Source: CAYTOF01 sp964439435
GTDB taxonomy: Bacteria; Bacillota; Clostridia; Oscillospirales; QAMX01
Assembly (NCBI GenBank): GCA_964439435.1
Contig: CAYTOF010000002.1
Coordinates: 1 to 64,000, forward strand
Direction of reading: 5' to 3'
DNA: 64,000 bases
Positions 8,512-18,208 of this stretch are shown here, piece after piece. The position numbers and the translations under genes are program-made. A model generated the notes under the pieces. It saw only the letters and a list, made by a program, of their open reading frames with translations, was not told where the DNA came from and did not search any database. Position 1 is the first letter of the stretch, and each line of letters starts with the position of its first letter.

Positions 8512-9198
8512 ATGACAGGGAACAGGGCATTAATAATCGGCATACCGGAAGTGATAGTACTGGCATTGCTTGCGGGAATGTTGATTGTATTTGGAAAGAG
8601 CTTAAAAGGTATACAGACTCGAGGAATCGTTCTGACAAGTATATTATGCGCTGTTGCCGGAGCGTCCGGCGCTGCATTGCGCTCCGTTCCGGGGGTACAA
8701 CTGACAAGTTTCATTATCATTATGATTGGTGTGACTCTTGGCCCGGGGGCAGGAATAGCTGCCGGGGCAACCAGTGCTCTCTTATTTGATATTTTATCTG
8801 TGATGACAATTTACACACCCTGGCGTATGTTTCTATGGGCGCATATGGGGTTGGGCGCAGCCTTGATTACCATGGTGCGAACAAAGGGGAAAGCAACATC
8901 TGCAGATTCACAAGTAGCAGCAAGCAATAGCAAATCAAAATTAAAATTATGGACTCTAACCTTTTATGGTTTTATATGGGGATTTGTTTTTGGTTGGACC
9001 TTAAACCTCGTGTATATCTTTGCCGGACTCTTGCCCTTTACGTTGGAAGTATTCATTATTTCATGTGTTGCAAGTTTTTGGTTTGATCTTTCACATGCGG
9101 TTTGCAATGCGGTTTTGATTTTGCTGTTTTCGCAGCAGTTTTTGAGGATTGCAGAAAAAGTTGGAAAGCTTGATGCAAGTAAAGTTAAAAGCGAGTAA
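8512..9198 (+). CDS. ECF transporter S component (vitamin/metabolite-binding subunit)
   Basis: A 228-residue integral membrane protein with about six helices. The pattern GVTLGPGAGIAAGATSALLFDIL followed by TPWRMFLWAHMGLGA fits the substrate-binding S subunit of energy-coupling factor transporters. A hydrophilic, Ser- and Lys-rich loop lies near residues 125-145. The EcfA1, EcfA2 and EcfT energising subunits are not in the window, as is usual for group II systems that share one module. The ligand cannot be named. It sits 63 bases after the AEC gene and 46 before recD2. Confidence 0.8.
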   Translation: MTGNRALIIGIPEVIVLALLAGMLIVFGKSLKGIQTRGIVLTSILCAVAGASGAALRSVPGVQLTSFIIIMIGVTLGPGAGIAAGATSALLFDILSVMTIYTPWRMFLWAHMGLGAALITMVRTKGKATSADSQVAASNSKSKLKLWTLTFYGFIWGFVFGWTLNLVYIFAGLLPFTLEVFIISCVASFWFDLSHAVCNAVLILLFSQQFLRIAEKVGKLDASKVKSE

Positions 9199-9244
9199 TA
9201 TCTTATCTGTTATATAAAACAGATAATAAGAAAGAGGCAGAAAT

Positions 9245-11479
9245 GTGGAAGAACTCTACCCAGGAGAACCTTTGATAATACAAGGTGATATAGAATCGAT
9301 TATATTTGAAAACGAAGAAACCGGCTACAGTGTTCTGGAAGTTGAACTGTTACAGGGGGGGCGCATAACGGTTGTTGGGATCATTCCATACCCTGGGGAG
9401 GGAGAAAGAATCATAGCTGAGGGTGAGTTTGTTTCGCATCCAACATATGGTTCACAGTTCAGATGCGATGGTATAGAGCGAATTATGCCGGACCAAGCTA
9501 ATGCCATATTTAGGTATCTTTCGTCCGGGGTTGTTAAAGGCGTCGGGATTGCCACCGCGCGCAGGATTGTCACAAAATTTGGCATAGATACATTCGATAT
9601 AATAAAATGCAATCCCGAGAGACTGACAGAGATAAAAGGCATAACCCTTCAACGCGCGGAAAGTATCTCAATGGAGCTAAATAAAAGAATTGCAATAAAG
9701 GAGCTTATGGTCTTCTTTTCACAATTTGGATTCCCCTTAAACACAGCTCTAGAGCTTTACAGACACGCGGGAGCAACAGCACAAGAAAAAATCACACAAA
9801 ACCCTTATTTTTTGGCATTGGAGCCATATTTGGTGGACTTTAGAAAGGTTGATGCCATGGCACTTGATATGGGATTTGGTGAGGACAACTTTTCACGTAT
9901 AGAAGCCGGCATTTTGTTTGAATTGTTGTTTAATGAAAGTCAAGGTCATGTGTACTTGCCCTATGATAAGCTAAGGGATGTATCTGCGCAGTTTCTCAGT
10001 TTAAGTGAGGAGCTGGTGCAAACTGTCTTAGATTCGATGATTGAAAGAGATAATTTGAAAACGAGCAAAATAAATGACACGTTGGCCTGTTATACTCCGC
10101 GCATGAGAGAAGCGGAGATGTTTATCGCACAGCGAATTGTATACATGGCAGGCCAAAAGAGCAGTGTCAATGAAAGTGCAAAAGAGGGGCTTGCCAAACT
10201 GGAATCAAAGCAGGGCATAGTATATTCAGAAAAGCAAAAAAATGCAATATTAACATCCATAAGAGAACACATTATGATTTTGACCGGGGGGCCCGGGACT
10301 GGAAAAACGACAGCTGTCCGCGGCATGATTGGTCTCTTAGAACGAATTGGAATGAAAACTCTTGTTGCTGCGCCTACAGGAAGAGCTGCAAAGCGGATTT
10401 CAGAACTCTGTGGCTGTGAAGCCAAAACAATACATCGTGTACTGGAAACTGTTTTCTCAAAAGACGGCACTATGTTTCTCAGAAATACAGAAAACCCGCT
10501 TGATGCGGACGCTGTTATTATAGATGAGCTTTCCATGGTGGACTTGCCGCTGTTTTCAGCTCTGCTTTCTGCTTTAAAAAGCAATTGTAAATTGATAATG
10601 GTGGGAGATCCAGATCAGCTTCCCTCCGTTGGTCCCGGGACAGTGCTTTCAGATATATTGAAAAGCGATGCCGTTAAGATAGTTCATCTTGATGAAATAT
10701 TCCGACAAGCACAAGAAAGCGATATCGTTATAAATGCCCACGCTGTCAATGCAGGAGAATTGCCAAACTTGAAGAACAACAAAAAAGACTTCTTTTTTCT
10801 ACATCGTCAAGATACACAATCTCAAATAAACACCATATGCGAACTATTTGCTGAGAGATTGCCCAAACACATGGGGATAGATATATCTAACATTCAAGTC
10901 ATCACACCGCTCCGACAAAGAGAGACAGGCACACAAGCAATAAACCCCATATTGCGTGATTTGTTAAATCCGATTTCCGACAAAAAAAAGCAAATAAAAT
11001 TTGGCAACACCTATTTTCGAGAAGGAGACCGTGTCATGCAGATAAAAAACAATTATGACATAGTCTGGAACAACAGTGCAAGCCAAGAAACACCGGGAGT
11101 GGGAGTTTACAATGGTGATATTGGAATAATCAAGTCAATTAACCCTCATGCCGAAAAACTGACGATAGAGTTTCCGGATAAAGAATGTGACTACTCCTTT
11201 GACATGCTGTGTGATCTCGAGCATGCGTACGCCATAACGGTACATAAGTCACAGGGCAGTGAATATCGAGCTGTGATATTTTTGGCATCACTGGTACATT
11301 CCAGACTGTTGAACAGAAATCTGTTTTACACGGCAATAACACGTGCAAAAGAACTGTTCATCATCGTTGGGATACCCGAGTCTGTGGAAGCAATGGTGAA
11401 CAACAGGCAAAAGAGGCGCCGCTATTCCGCACTTTGCGAACGCATCGTCGCCCTTGCTGATGGACGGGAGTTAATATAA
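9245..11479 (+). CDS. recD2: ATP-dependent 5'-3' DNA helicase RecD2
   Basis: A superfamily 1B helicase (RecD-like, as in Bacillus YrrC) that acts in DNA repair without RecBC. The 744-residue length is normal. The N-terminal 200 residues hold the OB-like and helix-hairpin-helix parts typical of RecD2. Walker A is LTGGPGTGKTT near residue 345, Walker B is VIIDELSMVDL, and helicase motif VI is in HAYAITVHKSQGSEY through YTAITRAKELF. The start codon is GTG at 9245, since AAAGAGG lies upstream. It is co-oriented and closely spaced with the S component and ComF-like genes. Confidence 0.96.
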   Translation: MEELYPGEPLIIQGDIESIIFENEETGYSVLEVELLQGGRITVVGIIPYPGEGERIIAEGEFVSHPTYGSQFRCDGIERIMPDQANAIFRYLSSGVVKGVGIATARRIVTKFGIDTFDIIKCNPERLTEIKGITLQRAESISMELNKRIAIKELMVFFSQFGFPLNTALELYRHAGATAQEKITQNPYFLALEPYLVDFRKVDAMALDMGFGEDNFSRIEAGILFELLFNESQGHVYLPYDKLRDVSAQFLSLSEELVQTVLDSMIERDNLKTSKINDTLACYTPRMREAEMFIAQRIVYMAGQKSSVNESAKEGLAKLESKQGIVYSEKQKNAILTSIREHIMILTGGPGTGKTTAVRGMIGLLERIGMKTLVAAPTGRAAKRISELCGCEAKTIHRVLETVFSKDGTMFLRNTENPLDADAVIIDELSMVDLPLFSALLSALKSNCKLIMVGDPDQLPSVGPGTVLSDILKSDAVKIVHLDEIFRQAQESDIVINAHAVNAGELPNLKNNKKDFFFLHRQDTQSQINTICELFAERLPKHMGIDISNIQVITPLRQRETGTQAINPILRDLLNPISDKKKQIKFGNTYFREGDRVMQIKNNYDIVWNNSASQETPGVGVYNGDIGIIKSINPHAEKLTIEFPDKECDYSFDMLCDLEHAYAITVHKSQGSEYRAVIFLASLVHSRLLNRNLFYTAITRAKELFIIVGIPESVEAMVNNRQKRRRYSALCERIVALADGRELI

Positions 11480-11506
11480 AGTATAGCCATTACAACTTTT
11501 AAAGAT

Positions 11507-12241
11507 TTGAGAATACTTTCAATGAAAAAACTTATCAAACAAATCCACTTGAACTTTCTGAATATTCTTTTCCCGCCACGCTGTATCATATGCGGTAAGT
11601 TTATTACAAAAGCATATGGTTTTTGTACAGACTGCGAAATTTTGACACCTAAGACAGAGGGCACAAAGGAAGAACACAAATTCGGAGATGGCAAACTGCA
11701 GTATGTAGATTTTTGTGCCTCTCCGTTCTATTATGAAAATGGGATTAGAAAAGCCTTAATTCGTATGAAGTTTCAAGGGAAATGTGCTTTTGCGGAAGCT
11801 TTCGCAGATCCTATGATGCAAGCGTTTACCAACGCTTTTAAAAACAAAGCCTATCCTCGAGCACAAGCAATTTCGTGGGTGCCCATATCAGTTGCCAGAA
11901 GCAAAGAAAGGGGATATGATCAATCAAAGTTGTTGGCAAATCATTTGGGCCGTATAATGGACTTGCCCGTATTGCCGACACTTAAAAAAGTTGTCAACAA
12001 TCCCATGCAATCGTCGCTCAAGGCAAAAGATAGAAAAGGCAATGTCTTGGGAGTATATGAGTTGGATAGAGAGTTCAATGCATGGACAGAGATGAAAGCA
12101 ATAATCTTAGTCGATGACATTTTCACCACCGGAGCGACTATAAATGAAGCGGCAAAAATAATAAAAGCGGGAGGAGCGGAGAACATATATGCTCTTTTTG
12201 CAGCAAAGACACGGGCATCTAATAAATCAGAACAGATTTAG
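11507..12241 (+). CDS. ComF family phosphoribosyltransferase-like protein
   Basis: A 244-residue protein with an N-terminal four-cysteine zinc site, CIICGKF then CTDC, and a C-terminal type I phosphoribosyltransferase fold with VDDIFTTGATINEA. This is the ComF/GntX layout. ComF helps internalise single-stranded DNA in competent bacteria, and many homologs stand alone without a full competence set. The start may be TTG at 11507 or ATG at 11522; neither has a strong Shine-Dalgarno site. It follows recD2 by 27 bases, a DNA-handling pair. Confidence 0.88.
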   Translation: MRILSMKKLIKQIHLNFLNILFPPRCIICGKFITKAYGFCTDCEILTPKTEGTKEEHKFGDGKLQYVDFCASPFYYENGIRKALIRMKFQGKCAFAEAFADPMMQAFTNAFKNKAYPRAQAISWVPISVARSKERGYDQSKLLANHLGRIMDLPVLPTLKKVVNNPMQSSLKAKDRKGNVLGVYELDREFNAWTEMKAIILVDDIFTTGATINEAAKIIKAGGAENIYALFAAKTRASNKSEQI

Positions 12242-12255
12242 AGGCACTTATATGG

Positions 12256-12284
12256 TTGAAAAAAACAGAAAATTAGTGTATAAT
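12256..12284 (+). promoter_or_regulatory. Strong sigma-A promoter of mreB-murC-uxaC
   Basis: TTGAAA (12256-12261), exactly 17 bases, then TATAAT (12279-12284), 62 bases before the MreB-like start. Confidence 0.85.
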
Positions 12285-12346
12285 AAACATTAACTCTTTA
12301 AAAGAATACCATTTACATTAACTATTTATAGACATGGGAGAATTGC

Positions 12347-13375
12347 ATGTTTTCTAATGATGTAGGAATTGACCTTGGAACAGCCACAATGTTGGTATAC
12401 GTTAAGGGCAAAGGCATTGTTTTGCGTGAGCCCAGTGTTGTTGCGCTGAATAAAGATACGGGCAAGTTGCTGGCGGTAGGTTCGGAAGCCCAGCGGATGT
12501 TGGGAAGAACACCCGGCAATATAATCGCGATACGACCACTGCGGGATGGGGTTATCTCAGACTATGAAGTGACACAGCGCATGATAAAAGAATTTATCAG
12601 AAAGGTTTGTGGATTTAGAATTGTCAAACCTCGTATTATAATCTGTGTGCCCAGTGGCATCACCGAAGTCGAGGAACGGGCAGTTTTTGATGCCGGTCTT
12701 CAGGCCGGAGCACGTCAAGTGTATCTGATAGAAGAGCCGGTTGCCGCTGCAATAGGAGCGGGCATTGACATTTCAAAACCAAATGGAAATATGATTGTCG
12801 ACATTGGTGGAGGAACAACTGATGTTGCAGTTATATCGCTTGGAGGCATAGTGGAATCCTGCTCAATTAAAATTGCCGGAGATAAATTTGACGAATCAAT
12901 TATAAAATATATACGCAGAAAACATAATGTTTTGATAGGCGAGCGTTCAGCAGAGGAGCTTAAAATCAAGATAGGTTGCGTTTACCCAAGGCCTGAGGAA
13001 ATATCGATGGATGTAAAAGGCCGTTGCTTGATGACGGGTCTACCGAAGGTATTCATGGTGAATTCCAACGAGATGCTCGAAGCTTTTGAGGAGGTATCTG
13101 TCAGCATTATCGAAACGATACATTCGGTGTTGGAAAGAACACCACCCGAGTTGGTAGCAGATATCTCCACAAATGGCATTACGATGACCGGGGGAGGAAG
13201 TCTTGTTTATGGGTTTGACAAACTTATTTCATCTCATACAGGCATCGAAACACATCTATCAGATGATGCAGTCTCGTGTGTCGCATTTGGCACAGGGAAA
13301 GCATTGGATAATATTTCAGTGATGCAAGAGGGCTCAACAAACATCTCGAGAAAGCGCCAGATACAGAGAATGTAG
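12347..13375 (+). CDS. mreB: MreB/Mbl-like rod-shape actin homolog
   Basis: A bacterial actin that organises lateral-wall peptidoglycan synthesis under the membrane. Visible motifs are phosphate 1 (GIDLGTATMLVYVKGKGIV), the ATP site DIGGGTTDVAVISLGG near residue 148, EEPVAAAIGAG, and adenosine-binding TGGGSLVYGFDKL. The 342-residue length is standard. No mreC or mreD follows, so this could be an Mbl- or MreBH-type paralog instead of the main mreB. It is directly upstream of murC (17 bases) and shares its promoter. Confidence 0.93.
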   Translation: MFSNDVGIDLGTATMLVYVKGKGIVLREPSVVALNKDTGKLLAVGSEAQRMLGRTPGNIIAIRPLRDGVISDYEVTQRMIKEFIRKVCGFRIVKPRIIICVPSGITEVEERAVFDAGLQAGARQVYLIEEPVAAAIGAGIDISKPNGNMIVDIGGGTTDVAVISLGGIVESCSIKIAGDKFDESIIKYIRRKHNVLIGERSAEELKIKIGCVYPRPEEISMDVKGRCLMTGLPKVFMVNSNEMLEAFEEVSVSIIETIHSVLERTPPELVADISTNGITMTGGGSLVYGFDKLISSHTGIETHLSDDAVSCVAFGTGKALDNISVMQEGSTNISRKRQIQRM

Positions 13376-13392
13376 CAGGAGCGTGTGCGTAT

Positions 13393-14775
13393 ATGAACAT
13401 GTTGGAAAAAGCCGCATCGGAAGGTAAAAGAGTACATTTTATTGGAATAGGCGGAATAATGATGAGCGCCCTTGCGCTGGAGTTAAAGCGACGTGGCGCC
13501 GTTGTAACAGGAAACGATATAAAACACAGTGATATCGTCGGAAAGTTAATACAACTTGGAATTGATGTTCAAATCGGGCATGATGAAAAGTATGTGGTAG
13601 GATCTGATATTGTAGTTAGAAATGCAGCGATAAAAGACCAATCACCGGATATAGTCAAAGCGAAGGTGTTACACATCCCAATACTGGAACGCCCCGTTGT
13701 TTTGGGACAAATAATGAGTGAATATAAACATAGTATAGGCATATCGGGGATGCATGGGAAATCCACCACCTCTGCAATGCTAACCCATGTGTTTTTGGAA
13801 AGCGGGTTAAAGCCGACCGCTTTTCTTGGTGCAGTCTTGCCGGAAATTGGTGGCACACATATTTTAGGGAATTCAGACTATTTTGTCGCTGAAGCTTGTG
13901 AATATTGTGAATCGTTTTTATATTTGAAACCTGAAACCGCTGTTATATTGAACGTTGAACCGGACCATCTTGATTACTATTCAGGTATAAACGAAATAAT
14001 TACAGCATTTAAAAAATTTGCGAAAAACACTCCGAAAAACGGTCGACTGGTGGTAAATGAAGACAACAAAAACGCCATGAAAGCTATCATGGATGTCAAA
14101 CGAGATATCATCACATTTGGAATAGAATCCGGCAATGTACGAGCCTGTGACATAGCACTAGATGGGGCAGGTTCATCTTTTTTGCTTAAAAAAGAAAACA
14201 AGCTCCTGGGGAAAGTTTCTTTGAACATACCGGGGAAGCATAATGTTTACAACGCGGTTGCAGCCGCAACTGTCATGATTACATATGGTATAGATATAGA
14301 AAACATCATTAATGGATTGAACTCTTTTACAGGAATAGAGCGACGTTTTCAGAAAATCGGAACTTATAGAGATGCGCTTATTGTAGACGATTATGCACAC
14401 CATCCACACGAACTTGGAGTGACATTGGAAGCGGCACGTACCATGGGATATGACAGAGTGATATGTCTGTTTCAACCACATACGTATTCCAGAACAAGTG
14501 CTCTGAAAGACGACTTTATATCTGTTTTAAAAAGCGCTGATCTCGCCGTACTGACAGACATATACTCGGCTCGAGAAACAAATACATTTAACATATCTTC
14601 TTCGGATATCGCATCAAGTATTCCGGGGGCTATATATGCCCCATCACTGGAAGAAGCAATTGATGTGCTGCAAAAAATAGCGCAACATGGAGACATTGTG
14701 CTGACGTGTGGAGCAGGATCTGTGAGCAGTGTTGCACGCAGGCTTGTAACCAAAGAAAACACACAAAATCCTTGA
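13393..14775 (+). CDS. murC: UDP-N-acetylmuramate--L-alanine ligase MurC
   Basis: This cytosolic ligase adds L-alanine to UDP-MurNAc, the first amino acid of the peptidoglycan stem. The Rossmann domain opens with HFIGIGGIMMSALA, the ATP loop is GISGMHGKSTTSAML near residue 118, and the Mur ligase C-terminal domain has DDYAHHPHELGVTLEAA. The 460-residue length matches the family. It lies between the MreB-like gene and uxaC and shares the promoter at 12256. Confidence 0.97.
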   Translation: MNMLEKAASEGKRVHFIGIGGIMMSALALELKRRGAVVTGNDIKHSDIVGKLIQLGIDVQIGHDEKYVVGSDIVVRNAAIKDQSPDIVKAKVLHIPILERPVVLGQIMSEYKHSIGISGMHGKSTTSAMLTHVFLESGLKPTAFLGAVLPEIGGTHILGNSDYFVAEACEYCESFLYLKPETAVILNVEPDHLDYYSGINEIITAFKKFAKNTPKNGRLVVNEDNKNAMKAIMDVKRDIITFGIESGNVRACDIALDGAGSSFLLKKENKLLGKVSLNIPGKHNVYNAVAAATVMITYGIDIENIINGLNSFTGIERRFQKIGTYRDALIVDDYAHHPHELGVTLEAARTMGYDRVICLFQPHTYSRTSALKDDFISVLKSADLAVLTDIYSARETNTFNISSSDIASSIPGAIYAPSLEEAIDVLQKIAQHGDIVLTCGAGSVSSVARRLVTKENTQNP

Positions 14776-14794
14776 GATAAATATGGAGGGAAAA

Positions 14795-16192
14795 ATGAAA
14801 TTTCTTGATGAAAACTTTTTGCTCGCAGGAGAAACAGCAAGGCAACTCTATCATGAAGTGGCCAAAGGCCTGCCGATTATCGACTACCACTGTCATTTAT
14901 CACCTTCTGAAATAGCGTCTGACAAGCGGTTTAACACGATTACTGAAGCGTGGCTAGGTGGGGACCATTATAAATGGCGTCTCATGCGGATAAAAGGCAT
15001 TGACGAGAACCTCATTACCGGAGATGGGGATGACTTTGAAAAGTTTTATTCGTATTGCAGTGTGATAGAAACCGCTATCGGCAACCCGCTTTATCATTGG
15101 TCACACTTGGAGATGAAACGCTATTTTGACATCGACAAACCGTTAACCAGAAAAAATGCCCGATGGATATATGACAAATCAAACGAAAAGCTATCCGATA
15201 AAAAGTTTTCGGCCCGAAACTTCATTGAACGATCTAATGTTGCCGAGATCTGCACGACCGATGATCCATCCGACAACCTTCAGCATCACGCAGAAATATT
15301 AAAAAATCCCATTAACAATTGCAATGTACGGCCAACTTTTAGACCTGACAGAGCACTTTACATTGGCAGGCCGGACTTTGAAGCTTATATGTATCTATTG
15401 GCACAAGCTGCGGATTTTGAAATCAATTCCCTAAACGACATGATGGAGGCTCTTCGAAGACGCATTGATTATTTTCATGCACATGGTTGTCGACTTTCCG
15501 ATCATGATTTTGCTAGGATTCCTTCCTATGTTGCAAATGAAAGCGAAGCTGCTCAAACATGGAGCGACAGGATGAACGGCAAAGAATTAAGCACGCAACA
15601 AATTGAAGGTTATATGGCCTATGTTTTGTGTGAACTGGCATCCTCTTTTTGCAAAAAGAAATGGACGATGCAGTTGCATTGCGGAGCAATGCGCGACAAC
15701 AACACCAGGATGTTTAAAAGCTTGGGAAAGGACACGGGATTTGATACCATGTCCGACTTTGAAACAGCGCAAAGTATCTCCCGTCTGTTAGATGCGATGG
15801 ATTCTAAAAATGTCTTGCCCAAAACAATTCTATACTCACTAAATCCCAAAGATTATTATGGGATGATCGCTCTTTGCGGTTGTTTTACAGAAGCAGGTGT
15901 GGTCGGAAAAACTCAATTTGGGTCTGCATGGTGGTTTATTGATCACAAAGAAGGCATGGAACTGCAGCTTAGGAACACTGCCAGTCTAAATTTACTTTCT
16001 GTATTTGTCGGTATGCTTACAGATTCCAGAAGCTTTTTGTCATATCCAAGACACGAGTATTTCAGAAGAATTTTTTGCAATCTTGTTGGCTCTTGGGTGG
16101 ACAATGGCGAATTTCCAAAAGATATGGAATTATTGACTGAAATAGTTGAAGGTGTATGTCATAAAAATGCAAAAACATACTTTGACTTTTAG
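14795..16192 (+). CDS. uxaC: Glucuronate (uronate) isomerase UxaC
   Basis: UxaC interconverts D-glucuronate and D-fructuronate, or D-galacturonate and D-tagaturonate, in hexuronate breakdown. The amidohydrolase-like barrel begins with PIIDYHCHLSPSEIASDKRF, and the conserved TEAWLGGDHYKWRLMR follows. The start is the ATG at 14795 with GGAGG just upstream; the ATG at 14783 overlaps that site. No other hexuronate genes (uxaA, uxaB, kdgK) are near. Its place directly after murC is probably read-through. Confidence 0.95.
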   Translation: MKFLDENFLLAGETARQLYHEVAKGLPIIDYHCHLSPSEIASDKRFNTITEAWLGGDHYKWRLMRIKGIDENLITGDGDDFEKFYSYCSVIETAIGNPLYHWSHLEMKRYFDIDKPLTRKNARWIYDKSNEKLSDKKFSARNFIERSNVAEICTTDDPSDNLQHHAEILKNPINNCNVRPTFRPDRALYIGRPDFEAYMYLLAQAADFEINSLNDMMEALRRRIDYFHAHGCRLSDHDFARIPSYVANESEAAQTWSDRMNGKELSTQQIEGYMAYVLCELASSFCKKKWTMQLHCGAMRDNNTRMFKSLGKDTGFDTMSDFETAQSISRLLDAMDSKNVLPKTILYSLNPKDYYGMIALCGCFTEAGVVGKTQFGSAWWFIDHKEGMELQLRNTASLNLLSVFVGMLTDSRSFLSYPRHEYFRRIFCNLVGSWVDNGEFPKDMELLTEIVEGVCHKNAKTYFDF

Positions 16193-16217
16193 CTCTGAAC
16201 TTAACTAAACAAGCAAA

Positions 16218-16258
16218 CAAAAAGGTTACAACAAATTTTCCACTGTGTAACCTTTTTG
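16218..16258 (+). terminator. Terminator after uxaC
   Basis: Arms 16218-16230 and 16246-16258 form a perfect 13-bp stem with a 15-base loop. The right arm itself carries the run of five Ts. Confidence 0.65.
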
Positions 16259-16261
16259 TAA

Positions 16262-16290
16262 TTGAATAGGACAAAATCATAGTATATAAT
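16262..16290 (+). promoter_or_regulatory. Promoter of the VanW-family gene
   Basis: TTGAAT (16262-16267), a 17-base spacer and TATAAT (16285-16290). A leader of about 160 bases separates it from the start codon; I saw no riboswitch in it. Confidence 0.7.
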
Positions 16291-16455
16291 ATCAATGAGC
16301 AATTATTACACATCAATTGGACTTATAAACGGTGGGCATTTTTAGCACCAAAAGAAGATCGGTTAACGAGCAACTTAAAAGAATAGAGATCGAAGGGTAA
16401 GGTATTATACTTTCATGACAAATAACTCCTATGAGAAGGAAGGGGAGAACGGGAT

Positions 16456-18126
16456 TTGAATGATTGGAAAAAGATCCTTGGGCAGCTTCCCGCAGAACAA
16501 CTGCAAGAGCAAAAGATGCACACTACAGAAATCCGCATAAAGGCGAAAAGAAAAAATACCATTCTGGGTATAAGCCCCGCTTTGTTCTGGATAAATATCA
16601 GTGTGTTTTTGCTTGTAGTGATTTTATCCACATTCTGGATTATAACCGTCTCAAAACAAGTGAGAGATTATGATAGAATCTATCCGGGTGTATCAGCATT
16701 GGGTATAGATTTGGGAGGAATGACAATTTCTGAAGCTGTCGATGCAATCGACGAATATAGCGACAACTATTACTCGGGAAAGCAAATTATACTGAACTAT
16801 CAAGATAAAACAGCTACAATAAATGCAAGAAATGCAATTATCAGTGTAAAATCAGAGCAGGTGGCGCAAAACGCCTATGAATTTGGCAGAGAAGAAAATC
16901 TTTTTGAAAAACACAAACTCATTAAATCAACAAAAAAAGTTGAAATTCCTGTCATCACTGACCAATCGAGCAATATAAAATATATTGAAGAAGTTGTTGA
17001 CTGCTTTATAGAGCAAGTAAATCAAGAATACCGTTTCTACAGCGTGGTGTATCTCAGTGAGTCGCTGGAAATAACACGTGGACAAGATGGGATAACAGTA
17101 CGAAGGGAAGAACTGTTAAACAAGGTCAAAAAAATGCTTTCAGAGGGAGATTTTCGCACGCTTGTTGTAGAACCGGATATTGAAGAAGCTCTTGAACCGG
17201 ATGTAGATTATATAAGGACTGCAATTTATGTTTCGCCCACAGATGCCAAACTTATAAAAACAGGTAAAAAGACATACAAGATTCAAGAAGAAAGATTGGG
17301 AAAAGACATTGACATTGATCAGATTCGTGCGGATTTTGAAGATGACAGTTGGTCAGTGAGAAGTTATCCGTACATCAATATCGAACCTATAACAGCTGAA
17401 AAATATAAAAGTCTTTTATTTCGCGACACACTTGCAACTTATAAAACATATTTAAATCCCGACGCTGAAAACAGAACAACAAATGTTAGGCTGGCTACAG
17501 AGGCAATCAACGGGGTTGTGCTGATGCCCAAAACCGATCAAGAAGCAGGCGAAGTATTTTCATTTAATGCAATTGTGGGAGAGCGCACCGTTGCAAAAGG
17601 TTATAAACCCGCTCCAATCTTCGCGGCAGGGGAAGTCGTCGATGGAGTTGGCGGAGGAATATGTCAGATTACATCTACACTCTATGTGACCACACTTTAT
17701 GCGGATCTTAAAGTTGTCGAGCGTGCACCCCATGCCTTTGCAGTGTCCTACGTGCCAAAATCGTGGGATGCGACCGTACAATATGGTTATATTGACTACA
17801 AGTTTGAAAATGATACAAAATATCCATTGAAAATAATTGCTGAATTAAACGGCAATACTTTGTCCATATCTTTTGTTGGCACAAACGAAAACCCCGGTAA
17901 AACAGTTGAGCTTAAAAGTGAAGTTCTGAATGAAGTCCCATTTGATACAGAATACAGCCGAAATGAAGCTCTTGCCCCTGGCATGTCTCTCGAAACTCAA
18001 AGAGGTCAAAACGGATATCGATGTGAATTATACCAAAGCATTTATGAAAATGGAGCTGAGGTGGAGCGACGCCGAGTTAATGTGACAACCTATTCGCCGC
18101 AAACGCGAAGAGTAGAACATGGTTAA
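16456..18126 (+). CDS. VanW family protein with C-terminal G5-like domain
   Basis: A 556-residue membrane-anchored wall protein. It has a cytosolic N-terminus of about 35 residues, one transmembrane helix (LFWINISVFLLVVILSTFWI) and an outside portion. The outside part starts with a YoaR-like peptidoglycan-binding domain (YPGVSALGIDLGGMTISEAV). The VanW domain lies at about residues 350-470 (VGGGICQITSTLYVTTLYADL). A G5-like tail ends the protein. The start is TTG at 16456 behind AAGGGGAG. VanW proteins are common in Clostridia and do not imply vancomycin resistance. It is a single gene between two terminators. Confidence 0.9.
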   Translation: MNDWKKILGQLPAEQLQEQKMHTTEIRIKAKRKNTILGISPALFWINISVFLLVVILSTFWIITVSKQVRDYDRIYPGVSALGIDLGGMTISEAVDAIDEYSDNYYSGKQIILNYQDKTATINARNAIISVKSEQVAQNAYEFGREENLFEKHKLIKSTKKVEIPVITDQSSNIKYIEEVVDCFIEQVNQEYRFYSVVYLSESLEITRGQDGITVRREELLNKVKKMLSEGDFRTLVVEPDIEEALEPDVDYIRTAIYVSPTDAKLIKTGKKTYKIQEERLGKDIDIDQIRADFEDDSWSVRSYPYINIEPITAEKYKSLLFRDTLATYKTYLNPDAENRTTNVRLATEAINGVVLMPKTDQEAGEVFSFNAIVGERTVAKGYKPAPIFAAGEVVDGVGGGICQITSTLYVTTLYADLKVVERAPHAFAVSYVPKSWDATVQYGYIDYKFENDTKYPLKIIAELNGNTLSISFVGTNENPGKTVELKSEVLNEVPFDTEYSRNEALAPGMSLETQRGQNGYRCELYQSIYENGAEVERRRVNVTTYSPQTRRVEHG

Positions 18127-18149
18127 TTGATTTGTATATAATATAATGG

Positions 18150-18187
18150 TACAAAGAAAACCACTCATATGAGTGGTTTTCTTTGTA
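18150..18187. terminator. Bidirectional terminator, perfect inverted repeat
   Basis: A 38-base perfect palindrome. The central ACTCAT/ATGAGT forms the tip, and the arms carry A-rich and T-rich runs so that it works on both strands. It lies between the convergent VanW and alpha-mannosidase genes. Confidence 0.9.
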
Positions 18188-18208
18188 TGACTGTTTTCCG
18201 GGAAACAG

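Noticed and set aside
16456..18126. VanW gene as part of a vancomycin-resistance cluster
   Set aside because: No vanH, vanA/B or vanX is present, and the Ddl at 55662 has D-Ala-D-Ala type residues. VanW proteins are widespread in Clostridia.
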